Assembly: GCF_000155595.1 (NCBI RefSeq)
Contig: NZ_DS989904.1
Location: forward strand, 1,937,175 to 2,001,174
DNA: 64,000 nt
Direction of reading: 5' to 3'
Source: Synechococcus sp. PCC 7335
GTDB lineage: Bacteria; Cyanobacteriota; Cyanobacteriia; Phormidesmidales; Phormidesmidaceae
Part shown: in pieces, positions 51,527-61,600 of the stretch
Numbering within the stretch: the stretch's first letter is position 1
How the letters are laid out: every line of letters begins with the position of its first letter
The notes under the pieces: model-generated
Databases searched by the model: none
Seen by the model: the letters and a program-made list of their open reading frames with translations, nothing else
What the model was told of the DNA's origin: nothing
Position numbers and translations under genes: made by a program

Positions 51527-52162
51527 TTAAGAACGTCGCGATTCTGCCTCATCAAGTACGGACAGGCTAGAAAGAGGCCGGTAGGTATAGTTGCTACTAC
51601 TGCTGTTTGCGCGAGACGTTTTGCAAATGTCTTCCTTGATACTGTCTAAATCGATATAGCGATCAGAGACATTGATCAAGCTATCACTTGTCATGGCCCT
51701 CAGGCTAACGACCTCTACACGCACACCTTTGTAGCTAGCAGCATCTACAGCGTACGCTAAATCTCCGTCTCCACTGACTAAAACTGCCGTATCATAGCAG
51801 CCGACTAGGGCCATCATATCAACGGCAATTTCTACATCTAAGTTCGCCTTCTTTGATCCATCAGGTAGCTGAACTAGGTCTTTGGCGATGACTCGATAGC
51901 CGTTCCGACGCATCCAAAGTAAAAAACCTTGCTGCTTTTCATTAGAGCGATCCACGCCTGTGTAAAAGAACGAACGAAACAAGCGAGACCCAGAGGTTAA
52001 CCGGCTCAGTAACTTGGTGTAGTCGATCTCGATACCTAGCTGTAAAGCTGCATAGAAAAGATTCGAGCCATCGATAAAGATAGCAACGCGGCCTCGATTT
52101 TCCAGAACCTGCTCAGGCGTGAATACGGAATCGTGGCCCAGAATTTGATGGCTGTTTAACAT
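51527..52162 (-). CDS. labA: LabA/DUF88 NYN domain protein
   Basis: 211-residue PIN-like (NYN) domain protein. Acidic metal-site residues: Asp31 (AIFIDGSNLFYA), Asp109/Asp115 (LDVEIAVDMM) and Asp132/Asp134 (VSGDGDLAYAVD). In Synechococcus elongatus LabA takes part in circadian output as a negative feedback factor; the NYN fold predicts RNase activity, which is not proven. The last 35 residues (SRANSSSSNYTYRP) are low complexity. Probably cotranscribed with downstream lptC. Start ATG 52162. Paralogues are common, so the circadian role is tentative. Confidence 0.85.
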   Translation of the reverse strand: MLNSHQILGHDSVFTPEQVLENRGRVAIFIDGSNLFYAALQLGIEIDYTKLLSRLTSGSRLFRSFFYTGVDRSNEKQQGFLLWMRRNGYRVIAKDLVQLPDGSKKANLDVEIAVDMMALVGCYDTAVLVSGDGDLAYAVDAASYKGVRVEVVSLRAMTSDSLINVSDRYIDLDSIKEDICKTSRANSSSSNYTYRPLSSLSVLDEAESRRS

Positions 52163-52198
52163 GTACTACTTTCCAGAAATAAGGACGGATAGTTTTGA

Positions 52199-52235
52199 TG
52201 AGGATGATTACTAATTTGGTGAGGTTGATTACTAA
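52199..52235. repeat. Two 16-bp direct repeats, period 21, upstream of labA
   Basis: TGAGGATGATTACTAA and TGAGGTTGATTACTAA differ at one base and are spaced 21 bases start to start, two DNA turns. They lie 37-73 bases upstream of the labA ATG, a position fit for a regulator. Confidence 0.65.
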
Positions 52236-52655
52236 ACTGTAAGCTTTAGAACTAAAGCTATCTGAAGTTGAAGTAAACTCAGATGTTTGTTCGGGTAGAT
52301 AGGTGGTAGAAACGCAAATGTATAGAGAACAACAGCGGAGATAAATAGGCGTTATGGAGATTACGTTTTAGGCTAGACCTAGCAGATAAATTTCTCGCTC
52401 AAGCTTTGGTTAAGCTCTATGGATTTGAACGACATGTGTGAAGAAATCTCTATGACAACTTTTGTAGAGCGAAATAGAGACCAATTGACATGTCTGACGC
52501 ACATTTCCTGACGAATGATCAAGTTACTAGCTTTGGTGTACTGTTCTAGGTGGGCCTGTTTATGCTTGGTAAAAGAAAATCCAATAGTGTCTATCTCTCT
52601 GCGCTATCGGTGCTAAATAGTATTCCTCAATCAGGAAGCTAGCTAGAATCGAGCT

Positions 52656-52790
52656 ATGGAAATGATTCTAATCAGTTCTATAGTTGCTCTATCTGTATCA
52701 TTAGCGAATGTCATTGCTAACGAAAGTAGCCTACGAAAACACTCTATAAACATGCTGACGCATGCAACCCACAAAGCTGCGACTTTTTAA
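52656..52790 (+). CDS. Possible 44-aa membrane peptide
   Basis: ATG frame MEMILISSIVALSVSLANVI followed by a polar tail (ANESSLRKHS, HATHKAATF). The first 20 residues could be a signal or membrane helix. There is no good ribosome site and no family match, so this may be chance. Confidence 0.15.
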   Translation: MEMILISSIVALSVSLANVIANESSLRKHSINMLTHATHKAATF

Positions 52791-53431
52791 CTATTTCTCT
52801 CGCTTTAGCTATTTCTCTTAATAGCTATTAATATCGCTCACGTTTGTAGATCCAGTCACTTTGATGGATTGAGATAGTATGCTCGATACTGTTTGGAACT
52901 AGTTTTGCTTCAATAAATTAATCTTCATCGGATTGATCTTCAGCGAATGAAGTTGCACCTGATTAGGTAGGATAGCTAACCATCAAAGCGTAAATACTTA
53001 ATTGACAGCTTGAGTTAATTAGCAGCTTGAGAACCTAGTTATTGACATATACATATATGATACAGTCACTTTTTTTATGTGCGGAGAAAACTAGCGGATT
53101 TTAATCTCTTCTCAAGGAATCGGATAGCGAATAGATACTCGTTATGGATGCTTCTAGGACCATAGAAGGTGTCCAATCTCAAGAAGGTATTGAAGGTCAC
53201 TATCTGTTGGACTAGCAGAGTGATCGTAAAGTCTGAAAAGCTACCTGTACTGACGACAAATTAAAGCTGCCTCGACTGTTAGACTATTTAGTGGCGCTGC
53301 AGTATAGATTCTCTACTCCGATCTCATTCTTGAGATTCTATATGGATAAGTGCTTTGAATTTCCATGGCAGGCTTGTTCATATTTTGTTACAAATAGATC
53401 TGAAGTTTCTCTGCAGGTACTCACCTTAAGC

Positions 53432-54220
53432 ATGTTAGGCGGTCTGCTAGGCTCTCAATCTTCATCCAAGGACTTTGGCGAGAACATGCTAAGTTCTGTG
53501 GCTCGTCAAGCCATTCAGCAGTTGTTCACCCGTAGTGAATCGGTTGATGTTTCTATTCGGTGTGCTCCGGCGAGCAAAATTCTGCAAGGCATTGTCGATA
53601 GCTTTCAGATGAAGGGCCGAGGGTTGGTTATCAAAAAAATGTTTGAAGCCGAGGCAATGGAGTTTGAGACGGATGCAGTCTCGCTTGATATGTCTGGGCT
53701 GATTGGTGGCAAAATTCGACTGAAGCAGGCTACGCATGCGATCGCCACAGTCACTATGACCGAGGCAGGCATCAATAAAGCCTTTACGGCAGATCTTGTT
53801 GAGAAGCACTTGAGAGATGTCACATCAGAAGAGGCAACCAGTATGTCTGGCGGCGATCCGGTGTCTTTTAGAGATGTACAGATGAAGCTGTTGCCGAATC
53901 AGCGAGTAAAGATCACTGCCAAAACAGATCTACCTAATCGTGACGATCTGCCTATTAGTTTGTCAGCGAAGGTTACCGTAGAGCGCCGTAGACGAGTGGT
54001 TTTTACAGACTTAGCGTTCGAGCCAGATGATGTCCCTGAGGATGTTCAATGGCTATCAGAAGCAATGATCCCTGGTTTTATCGGTGTTCTAAATCAGATG
54101 GTTGATCTAGAGCGCTTTGATCTCGATGGCGTGTCTTTGCGGGTAAACCAGCTAGATGTAAAAGGCAAACAGCTACTGTTCAATGGCTATGCGGAGATTG
54201 AGCACTTCCCTGGTATGTAG
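53432..54220 (+). CDS. DUF2993 family protein
   Basis: 262 residues of a lipid-binding-like family (related in fold to mycobacterial LmeA). Cyanobacterial pattern visible: MLGGLLGSQSSSKDFGENML, then FTRSESVDVSIRC, ILQGIVDSFQMKGRGLVIKK, FETDAVSLDMSGLIGGKI, VEKHLRDV and NQMVDLERFDLDGVSLRVN. I choose ATG 53432 because homologues begin at M-x-GGLLG; an in-frame GTG at 53291 would add 47 residues. Function unknown; membrane or lipid association is inferred. Transcribed alone. Confidence 0.85.
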   Translation: MLGGLLGSQSSSKDFGENMLSSVARQAIQQLFTRSESVDVSIRCAPASKILQGIVDSFQMKGRGLVIKKMFEAEAMEFETDAVSLDMSGLIGGKIRLKQATHAIATVTMTEAGINKAFTADLVEKHLRDVTSEEATSMSGGDPVSFRDVQMKLLPNQRVKITAKTDLPNRDDLPISLSAKVTVERRRRVVFTDLAFEPDDVPEDVQWLSEAMIPGFIGVLNQMVDLERFDLDGVSLRVNQLDVKGKQLLFNGYAEIEHFPGM

Positions 54221-54446
54221 TACCGAATTGAGTAACTCGACGACAATGACAGGCAGCGACAGACTAGAGTTTCCCTGCTTGCAACATTGCCGATAGCCGA
54301 TAGCTCGTCAGAGCGATGTTAGCTAGCCCCAAAGTAAGATCAGCCGATCTTCAAACAAAATTGATAAGACCGTCTCCTTGAGCATTTGACCGGACGCTAG
54401 TATGGGGAATAATATTTCTTAATTATTGCTTTCTAGCGAGTCCCCT

Positions 54447-55358
54447 ATGCGTCGTTCTTGGTTAGTTTGGGCTGCTAGCACCGTGGCTTTTGTTCTAACG
54501 GTCCTAATAGTTGTATCGACTGGATCGCTTAGCGATACGAGTTCAGTGAGCAGCCAATCGCACAATCCTTCTATGTTTTCTGCGAGGGCAGAAAATACGA
54601 TAACAGAGGAGGGATCCAAATACGAGATTGCCGCTAACAAGCTTGTAAGGCAACCGACTACAGGTAGTCGCTCCCGAAGCAATCATGCTCAAAAGACGCC
54701 CACGCAGACGGCTCCAGGTGACAATTCATCTAGTCAAGCTTCACTTAGCACCAGTGCAGCTACAAGCTATCAACCAAAGGAAGTCTTGCAGCTAGCCGAT
54801 CCGAGTAACTATGGGGAGCGCTTTACGGTTGATGTCAACGGTACTCCAGTTAGCAATGACTTCATCGTAGTGCTACATGAAACAGTGGGCTCTGCATCTA
54901 GCGCACTTAATCTCTTCGCAAGGCACCACCCTCGTGATGAAGACCAAGTTAGCTATCACAGTCTAATTAGCTTAGATGGCACAATCTACTATGTTGTTCC
55001 GCCAGAACAGCGAGCTTTTGGTGCAGGGAATTCTAGCTTTCGGACAACCGCTGGCGAGGAGACAGTTACTACTAATCCTGGGTTTCCGAGCTCTGTCAAC
55101 AATTTTGCCTACCATATCTCTTTAGAGACACCGCCAGACGGCCAGAACAATAGTTACAGCAAACACAGCGGCTATACTGAGGCGCAGTATCAATCTTTGG
55201 CATGGCTACTAGCTAGGACAACTGTCCCAGACTACCGAATCACGACTCATAAAGCAGTCGATCGATCTGGCTCACGTAGCGATCCGAGATCCTATGACCC
55301 CACTCGGCTATATGCTTTACTGCATCAGTATCCTAGCCGTACAGCATATAGTTATTAG
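54447..55358 (+). CDS. N-acetylmuramoyl-L-alanine amidase (Amidase_2)
   Basis: Envelope hydrolase, 303 residues. N-terminal membrane segment (about 4-25, RRSWLVWAASTVAFVLTVLI) then a Ser/Thr/Gln-rich linker to about 125. Catalytic amidase_2/PGRP domain: IVVLHETVGSASSALNLF with zinc His, SYHSLISLDGTIYYVV, ISLETPPDGQN and HKAVDRSGSRSDPRSYDP. It probably cleaves the amide between MurNAc and the stem peptide. I start at ATG 54447; a TTG 21 bases upstream would extend the N-terminus. Convergent with rbgA. Confidence 0.87.
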   Translation: MRRSWLVWAASTVAFVLTVLIVVSTGSLSDTSSVSSQSHNPSMFSARAENTITEEGSKYEIAANKLVRQPTTGSRSRSNHAQKTPTQTAPGDNSSSQASLSTSAATSYQPKEVLQLADPSNYGERFTVDVNGTPVSNDFIVVLHETVGSASSALNLFARHHPRDEDQVSYHSLISLDGTIYYVVPPEQRAFGAGNSSFRTTAGEETVTTNPGFPSSVNNFAYHISLETPPDGQNNSYSKHSGYTEAQYQSLAWLLARTTVPDYRITTHKAVDRSGSRSDPRSYDPTRLYALLHQYPSRTAYSY

Positions 55359-55407
55359 TCCTGCTGCTAGTTGTGTCACTACGCTCGCTTGTTAGAGGAT
55401 TAGAGCG

Positions 55408-55450
55408 TGTATAGCAAGCGCGGATGCATACTCAAAAAGAAGGCTACGCC
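55408..55450 (+). repeat. Dispersed repeat, copy B
   Basis: Begins TGTATAGCAAGCGCGGATG, then CATACTCAAAAAGAAGGC and TACGCCT. It matches copy A at 21121-21165. Its right end overlaps the last codons and stop of rbgA (stop at 55444-55446). Confidence 0.75.
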
Positions 55451-56334
55451 TGCGTACCTGGAGGTAATTCCAAGCTCAAATTGCCCAGTACGCCTTTGCG
55501 AAATTCGGTTAATAGTTTTCTGGCGGCCCGTTCTTGGCTGTTTTGAAATTTGTGCTCAGCTAGTCGGAACAAGTAGGTTTCGCCTGTGCAGTTGGCTGGG
55601 TCTAGCTCATAACGAGACTGAAGCGCCTGCATTCGAAGGGGAAGTTTGGCAGTCCCTGCACCGATTTCATCTTGGTCTAATTCTTTGAGAAGCTCGACAA
55701 AAGCAGCGGCAACCCTTTGTGTATCGTAAGCAGCTTCGCCAATATCGTCACAGATAGCAAGCTTGAGGGCGGCTTTTTGGTCTGTTAGCTGGGCAGGAAT
55801 GATCCCAGGAGCATCTAGCAGTTCGATCTCGTCTGAAATCCTGACCCAGCGAAGCTGCCGGGTAATCCCTGCTTTACGAGCGCTCTCGACAATTTTGCGC
55901 TTGAGTAGTCGGTTGATTAAGGCAGATTTTCCAACATTAGGAAAGCCAATAACAACGGCGCGGACTGGGCGCGATCGCATACCTCGATCTTTTCGTCGCT
56001 GATTCATTGCCGCTCCTGCCTGCTGAGCGGCCTTTGCGATCTGTCCAACGCCTTTTCCCTGATTAGCATTGGTGTAGTAGGCGGTCTGCCCATTGGCTTT
56101 GAACCAGGCTTGCCAGCGATCGCGCATCTGAGGCGCAATCATATCTACCCGATTGACCACCAGTACTCGCTTTTTATCCCCCAGCCACCTATCTAAATCT
56201 GGATGCAGCGTTGCTAAGGGAATTCTGGCATCGCGCACTTCTAGTACTACATCAACTCGCTTAATCTGCTCTTGCAGTGCCTTCTCGGCCTTTGCAATAT
56301 GTCCTGGGTACCACTGAATTGCCGGAGTCGCCAT
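55444..56334 (-). CDS. rbgA: Ribosome biogenesis GTPase RbgA/YlqF
   Basis: Circularly permuted GTPase that helps mature the large ribosomal subunit. The G motifs appear in permuted order: DARIPLATLHPDLDRWL and NRVDMI (G4), then GFPNVGKSALINRLL (G1) and DAPGIIP (G3). Conserved start IQWYPGHIAKAEKAL. Length 296 normal. ATG start. Its last residues (PPGTQA) are encoded within the dispersed repeat copy B, so the C-terminus may have been set by repeat insertion. Confidence 0.93.
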   Translation of the reverse strand: MATPAIQWYPGHIAKAEKALQEQIKRVDVVLEVRDARIPLATLHPDLDRWLGDKKRVLVVNRVDMIAPQMRDRWQAWFKANGQTAYYTNANQGKGVGQIAKAAQQAGAAMNQRRKDRGMRSRPVRAVVIGFPNVGKSALINRLLKRKIVESARKAGITRQLRWVRISDEIELLDAPGIIPAQLTDQKAALKLAICDDIGEAAYDTQRVAAAFVELLKELDQDEIGAGTAKLPLRMQALQSRYELDPANCTGETYLFRLAEHKFQNSQERAARKLLTEFRKGVLGNLSLELPPGTQA

Positions 56335-56393
56335 AGTAGAGCTGAGTTGTCAGAATCGCTAGATTAGATAGCTTAAGGCTTCAACGATACTGT

Positions 56394-56801
56394 TTATGGA
56401 ACGACTAGTACAGGGCAAGGCGATAGATTGATAACCCGGTTGCTGACGCTTTCTTCAGCGCCATCTTCGATCAATCCGGTCCCTCGACAGCCCATCACAA
56501 TCAGATCAGCAGAGACCTCGTCAGCGACGTCGCAGATAATAAAGGCCGGATTTCCCTCGCGCTCAACCGTTTGAGCGGTGAAGCCTCGCTGTTCAAAAAC
56601 GGTTTTGCTTTGAGCTAACAGTGAGGCTACCGCTTCAGTAGAGGTCTGCTCAGGATGAGCCGGATCGCTCTGCTCTTGGGGCTCAACGACAGAGAGCACC
56701 ACCACTTTAGAACCGCAAAGCTGCGCCATATCGAGCGCAGTCTGCAAGACCTTTTTAGCACTTGGACTAGAGTCGATTGAAAGAAGGAGCGTTTTGTACA
56801 T
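56394..56801 (-). CDS. Universal stress protein (UspA family)
   Basis: 135-residue Rossmann-like UspA protein. It has the ATP-binding pattern: MYKTLLLSIDSSPSAKKVL at the start and MGCRGTGLIEDGAEESVSNR (G-x2-G-x9-G-S/T-N type, here with ESVSN) at the end. Small stress proteins of this type bind ATP or AMP and respond to starvation or redox stress; the specific signal here is not known. Transcribed alone, 60 bases from the rbgA start on the same strand. Confidence 0.9.
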   Translation of the reverse strand: MYKTLLLSIDSSPSAKKVLQTALDMAQLCGSKVVVLSVVEPQEQSDPAHPEQTSTEAVASLLAQSKTVFEQRGFTAQTVEREGNPAFIICDVADEVSADLIVMGCRGTGLIEDGAEESVSNRVINLSPCPVLVVP

Positions 56802-57099
56802 AGAGATTGAAGCTGGGAGGGTGGATCTAAAGTTTCTACAGGTTTGTTTCCAAAAGAGATCACAGACTTCTGTAAACTAATAGACACATAGGCAATTTTA
56901 CGCACTCGCTCGTAGCGCATAAGGCTCATAGAACCCTAACTGCGATATGAAGATAGCAAGCGTAAAACCGTCTTAACAGACACTTATTACAGCCTTACGC
57001 ATCCGCCAAAAGCGCACTGTATCAACAGTAGACAAGCTTTGCCCCGCTTTCAGCGTTGATGCACATAAACGTTACATATTTTTTAGGAGAGTATTTTCT

Positions 57100-58305
57100 G
57101 TGGCCAAGAAAGCGCTAGCTGATCTATCTGCATCTGACGTTTCTGGAAAGCGAGTGCTAGTACGCGCCGACTTCAACGTTCCTCTTGATGATGCGGGCAA
57201 TATTACTGACGATACTCGCATCAGGGCTGCCCTTCCAACCATCCAAGACCTTACTTCCAAGGGTGCAAAAGTTATCTTGGCCAGCCACTTCGGTCGCCCC
57301 AAGGGTAAGGTCGTTGAGAGCATGCGCTTAACGCCTGTAGCTGCGCGTCTTTCTGAAAAGCTAGGCCAAGATGTGATCAAATGTGACGACTGCATCGGCG
57401 ACGAAGTTGCTGCCAAGATTGCCGAGATGAAAGATGGGGATGTTGCCCTGTTGGAGAATGTCCGTTTCTATGATGGCGAGACGAATAACGAGCCTGAGTT
57501 TGCGAAGCAGTTAGCTGCGAATGCTGATCTTTATGTGAATGATGCGTTCGGAACCGCTCACCGCGCTCATGCGTCTACAGCAGGGGTGACTGAGTATCTC
57601 AGTCCAGCAGTAGCTGGTTCGTTGATCGAAAAAGAGCTGAAGTTTTTGCAAGAAACTGTCGATAATCCTCAGCGCCCTTTAGCGGCGATTGTAGGGGGCT
57701 CTAAGGTCTCTTCTAAAATCGGTGTCATTGAAACGTTATTGGACAAGGTCGATAAGCTCTTTATCGGTGGCGGTATGATCTTTACCTTTTTCAAGGCGCG
57801 GGGTATTGGGGTTGGAAGCTCCCTAGTAGAAGAAGACAAGCTAGATCTAGCCAAAAAGCTAGAAGCAAAAGCAAAAGAAAAAGGCGTTGAGTTCTTACTG
57901 CCAACCGACGTAATCGTGGCTGATAAGTTTGCTGCAGACGCTAATACTCAGACCGTGAGCGTTGAGAACATTCCCGACGGCTGGATGGGGCTAGATATCG
58001 GTCCCGATTCGGTAAAGACTTTCCAGGACGCGCTGGCTGACTGCAAAAGCGTCATTTGGAACGGGCCAATGGGCGTGTTTGAGATGGAAGCATTTGCCAA
58101 AGGCACAACGGGTATTGCCACTACGCTAGCTGGCCTTACTGACAAGGGCTGTATCACTATCATTGGCGGCGGCGACTCCGTAGCAGCCGTTGAGCAAGCA
58201 GGTCTTGCGGACAAAATGAGTCACATCTCTACAGGTGGCGGCGCTAGCTTGGAACTGCTCGAAGGTAAGACACTGCCTGGTATTGCAGCTTTGGATGAAG
58301 CATAA
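57100..58305 (+). CDS. pgk: Phosphoglycerate kinase
   Basis: Glycolytic and Calvin-cycle enzyme forming 1,3-bisphosphoglycerate from 3-phosphoglycerate. Features: [71 protein letters not shown], and nucleotide site [15 protein letters not shown] and [13 protein letters not shown]. Full length 401. Start is GTG 57100 with AGGAGAG nine bases upstream. It has its own terminator. Confidence 0.97.
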   Translation: MAKKALADLSASDVSGKRVLVRADFNVPLDDAGNITDDTRIRAALPTIQDLTSKGAKVILASHFGRPKGKVVESMRLTPVAARLSEKLGQDVIKCDDCIGDEVAAKIAEMKDGDVALLENVRFYDGETNNEPEFAKQLAANADLYVNDAFGTAHRAHASTAGVTEYLSPAVAGSLIEKELKFLQETVDNPQRPLAAIVGGSKVSSKIGVIETLLDKVDKLFIGGGMIFTFFKARGIGVGSSLVEEDKLDLAKKLEAKAKEKGVEFLLPTDVIVADKFAADANTQTVSVENIPDGWMGLDIGPDSVKTFQDALADCKSVIWNGPMGVFEMEAFAKGTTGIATTLAGLTDKGCITIIGGGDSVAAVEQAGLADKMSHISTGGGASLELLEGKTLPGIAALDEA

Positions 58306-58361
58306 CTGACTAGCCACATACGTAGTTAGATAAGCTGAAGTTAAATAATCATTAAATAATC

Positions 58362-58407
58362 AAAGGTTGCCTGCGTTGGTTCAAGGTGTAGGCAACCTTT
58401 GCTTTTA
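58362..58407 (+). terminator. Terminator of pgk
   Basis: Eleven-bp arms AAAGGTTGCCT and AGGCAACCTTT followed by GCTTTTA; 57 bases after the pgk stop. Confidence 0.88.
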
Positions 58408-58673
58408 TGTAAGTGCCGCTGTTCTGACGCTTATCTGCTCAAGCGCATTCTATGGCTTGCTGTGAATGATGTAGGGTATATCGCCTGGATCGGAGCAACC
58501 AGCAACTGGTATTTCTGACTATCTGCCTGAGAGCGATTGCTAAGAGTGACTTGCACAATGTAACAAGTGTTTTCGCTTAAAGAGGCGATCGCCTCCTCTT
58601 AATCTCCAAATGAGACTCTCCCATCGTTAAAGGCGAAACGCCGTAGATATAGACATTGGGAGTTCTGTGAATA
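58408..58673. other. Spacer upstream of the GDPD gene
   Basis: No gene. It contains a 14-bp HIP1 palindrome GAGGCGATCGCCTC (58583-58596) and a short GGCG-AAA-CGCC hairpin near 58632. I see no clear promoter, though TATAGACAT lies about 20 bases before the start. Confidence 0.45.
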
Positions 58674-61600
58674 ATGGCAAACCTTGCACAAGCTAATTCA
58701 GCCGCTTCTGTTGCTGAATTAGAGGGCTTTGCGTCTCTACCTGCTGATACGTTTGCGGAAGGTCCGCCGACAGGTGAAGGAATTAGTGCTAATGGACGTA
58801 CTGGTCCTTTCCTGGGTCCGCCAGTACAAGGATTTAGCGGAGTACAGTTTGCTCCAGGCAGTGATGGGTCCACGTACTGGTTTCTTTCCGACAATGGCTT
58901 TGGGTCTAAAACAAATAGCGCTGACTACTTGCAAAGACTGTATCAAGTCGATCCAAACTTTGCAGGGTCTGAAGAGGGCGATGGCACTGTAGACGTTCAG
59001 AGCTTCGTGCAGTTGAGCGATCCCAACGGTCTAATTCCTTTTGATATTGAGCAAGGCGATACAGCTAAGCGCAACTTAACAGGTGCTGATTTTGACATTG
59101 AATCTTTTGTCATTGATGCAAACGGTGAGATTTGGATTGGTGAAGAGTTTGGTCCCTACGTTTTGCATTTTGATGCAGAAGGCAAACTGCTAGAAGCGCC
59201 GATTCCCACACCAAACATCACTAGCTTCAACACGCTTGATGGCCAAGCGCCGATTGTAATTGGTCACCGAGGTGCGAGCAGTGAACTGCCCGAGCACACG
59301 CTAGAGGCCTATCAGCTAGCGATGGCGCAGGGAGCTGATTTTGTTGAGCCTGATTTAGTCACGACTAGCGATGGGGTGCTGATCGCTCGACATGAGCCCG
59401 TTCTTGATGACACTACCAACGTAGCTGAGGTCTTTGGTGAGGACCGGATGTCCACCAAGACTCTGGATGGCGTTGAGCTAACAGCTTACTTCGCAGAAGA
59501 CTTCACGCTAGAAGAAATCAAGCAACTGCGGGCGGTGCAGTCCCTTGACTTCCGCGATCCTGCTTTTGACGGTCAGTTCGAGATTCCGACTTTCCAAGAA
59601 GTTATCGAGCTAGTGCAGCAGTTCGAGGCCGATACTGGTAAACGGGTTGGTATCTACCCAGAAACTAAACATCCTACTTTCTTTGACTTACAGGGTCTTT
59701 CACTCGAAGAGCCCCTGGTTGGGACGCTACAAGAAGCTGGATTTACCGACCCAAACCGCATTTTCATCCAGTCTTTTGAGTTCCAAAACCTGATCGAACT
59801 TCAGGGCATGCTAGATGCCGAGGGTCTTGGTGCTCTACCGCTAGTACAGCTCTATGGCAACACACAGGCTGATGCACCTGTCGAGGATGGGTTTTCTGCG
59901 CCATTCGACATTCGCTACAACATAGCTGAAGGCAATGATTTAGAAGCTATCTATGGTCAAGACTTTCTGGATGCCGTCGAGAATGAGCTATCCGAGAGCA
60001 CTGTTTACAGCGACTTAGATGATGCTGATTTTCTTAAGCTGATCAGCGAAAAGTATGCGGAAGGCGCTGGGCCTTGGAAAAACAACTTTGTTCTGCGCGA
60101 AGCGTTAGATACGCCTGTTGATGGTAACGGTGATGGCGTTGCTGAAATTACGACTCAGCTCACGGGTGAAATTGGCTCTTTTGTAGACGATGCTCACGCA
60201 GCAGGCTTGCAGGTTCATCCCTATACGCTACGCAATGAAGAGCGCTTTCTCACGCTCAACGCGGACGGCACACCCCAAACACCAGAACAGGAGTTTGTTC
60301 AGCTGACTCAGATTGGTGTAGACGGCTTTTTTACTGATTTCCCTGAGACGGGCGCTGATATCGTTGCTCAGCTAACTGCGGACCTGGTCTATTCTCCTGA
60401 CCACCCTGATGTACTAGTGGGTGACGTGGAGTCTAATCTGCCTCGCTCTCGTGGGTATGAAGGGATGGCCTTTAGCCCTGATCGCACGACGCTCTATCCT
60501 ATGCTAGAAGGCACTGTGCTAGGCGATCCTGATAGTTCTGTGCGGATCTATGAATTCGATGTCGAGAGCAGCACATTTGAAGGGTTGGTAGGCTTGTATC
60601 AGATGGAAGCGCCGAGCCATGCCATCGGTGATTTCACGCCGATCAACGCTACTGAGTTCTTGGTGATTGAGCGAGATGGTGAACAAGGAGATGATGCTGA
60701 GTTCAAGCAGATTTTCAAGGTCAACTTATCGGCGCTAGATGAAGATGGTTTTGTTCAAAAAGAAGCTGTTGTTGATCTATTAAACATTGCCGATCCGAAT
60801 GATCTCAATGACGATGGTCAGACGACTTTTGACTTTCCTTTTGTCACGATTGAGGATGTTCTGGTCCTCGATGAAGATACCATTTTGGTCGCCAACGACA
60901 ACAATTATCCGTTTTCGATTGGACGCGATCGCAACGGCGAAATCATAGACAACAACGAAATCATTCAGATCAAACTCGATCAGCCCCTAGTGCTTGATGC
61001 TCGCTTAGGGGTTGATGGGCTCGGCCAATTTGTGGCAACAGGTCAAACTATTGTCGGTACTGTCGGCAATGATACGCTCGCCGGCGATCGCTTAGATGAC
61101 CAGCTCACAGGTAGTCTGGGCGATGATGTCATCAGAGGTGAGGTTGGCGATGATCAGATCTTTGGCGATTTTGATGATTCGAGTACAGCTAATGGCGGTG
61201 GTAACGACGCTATCTTCGCAGGCGGTGGCGCAGACGAGGTAGTGGGTGGTGCAGGAGATGACATACTCTACGGCAACCCAGGTATGGACATAGTTTTGGG
61301 TGGTGACGGTGACGATCTGTTATCTGGTGGACTCGGCGACGACCTACTAGACGGTGGCTTAGGCAGCGACAGAATTTATGGAAATGCGGGTCGAGATATG
61401 CTCGTAGGTGGTGATGGCGATGATCTATTAGTCGGTGGCAAGAGCATAGATACGCTCTTTGGCGGGGCAGGCAACGACATTTTTGCGGTAGAAACTGGTA
61501 GAGCAGCAGACGTGATTATGGATTTCTCTAGCGAAGACTCGATTGCACTGATCGGGTCTTTGACGTTTGGTCAGCTTTCTTTCACCACTAAAGGCCACGA

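Larger units (their letters stand above)
52163..53431. other. Large spacer labA / DUF2993
   Basis: 1269 bases, AT-richer than the surroundings. It contains the direct repeats in the labA leader (52199-52235), one weak 44-codon frame (52656-52790), a duplicated ATTTCTCT motif near 52795-52820 with AATAGCTATT dyad, and an open 5' extension of the DUF2993 frame from 53291. No RNA gene recognised. This is the largest empty interval in the window. Confidence 0.45.

Noticed and set aside
55407-55688. Plus-strand open frame antisense to rbgA.
   Set aside because: It begins in the repeat and then runs antisense through a conserved GTPase gene.
58577-58894. Minus-strand frame ending in SHLEIKRRRSPL antisense to the GDPD gene.
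   Set aside because: The codon pattern follows the plus-strand gene, and the tail is generated by the palindromic HIP1 region.
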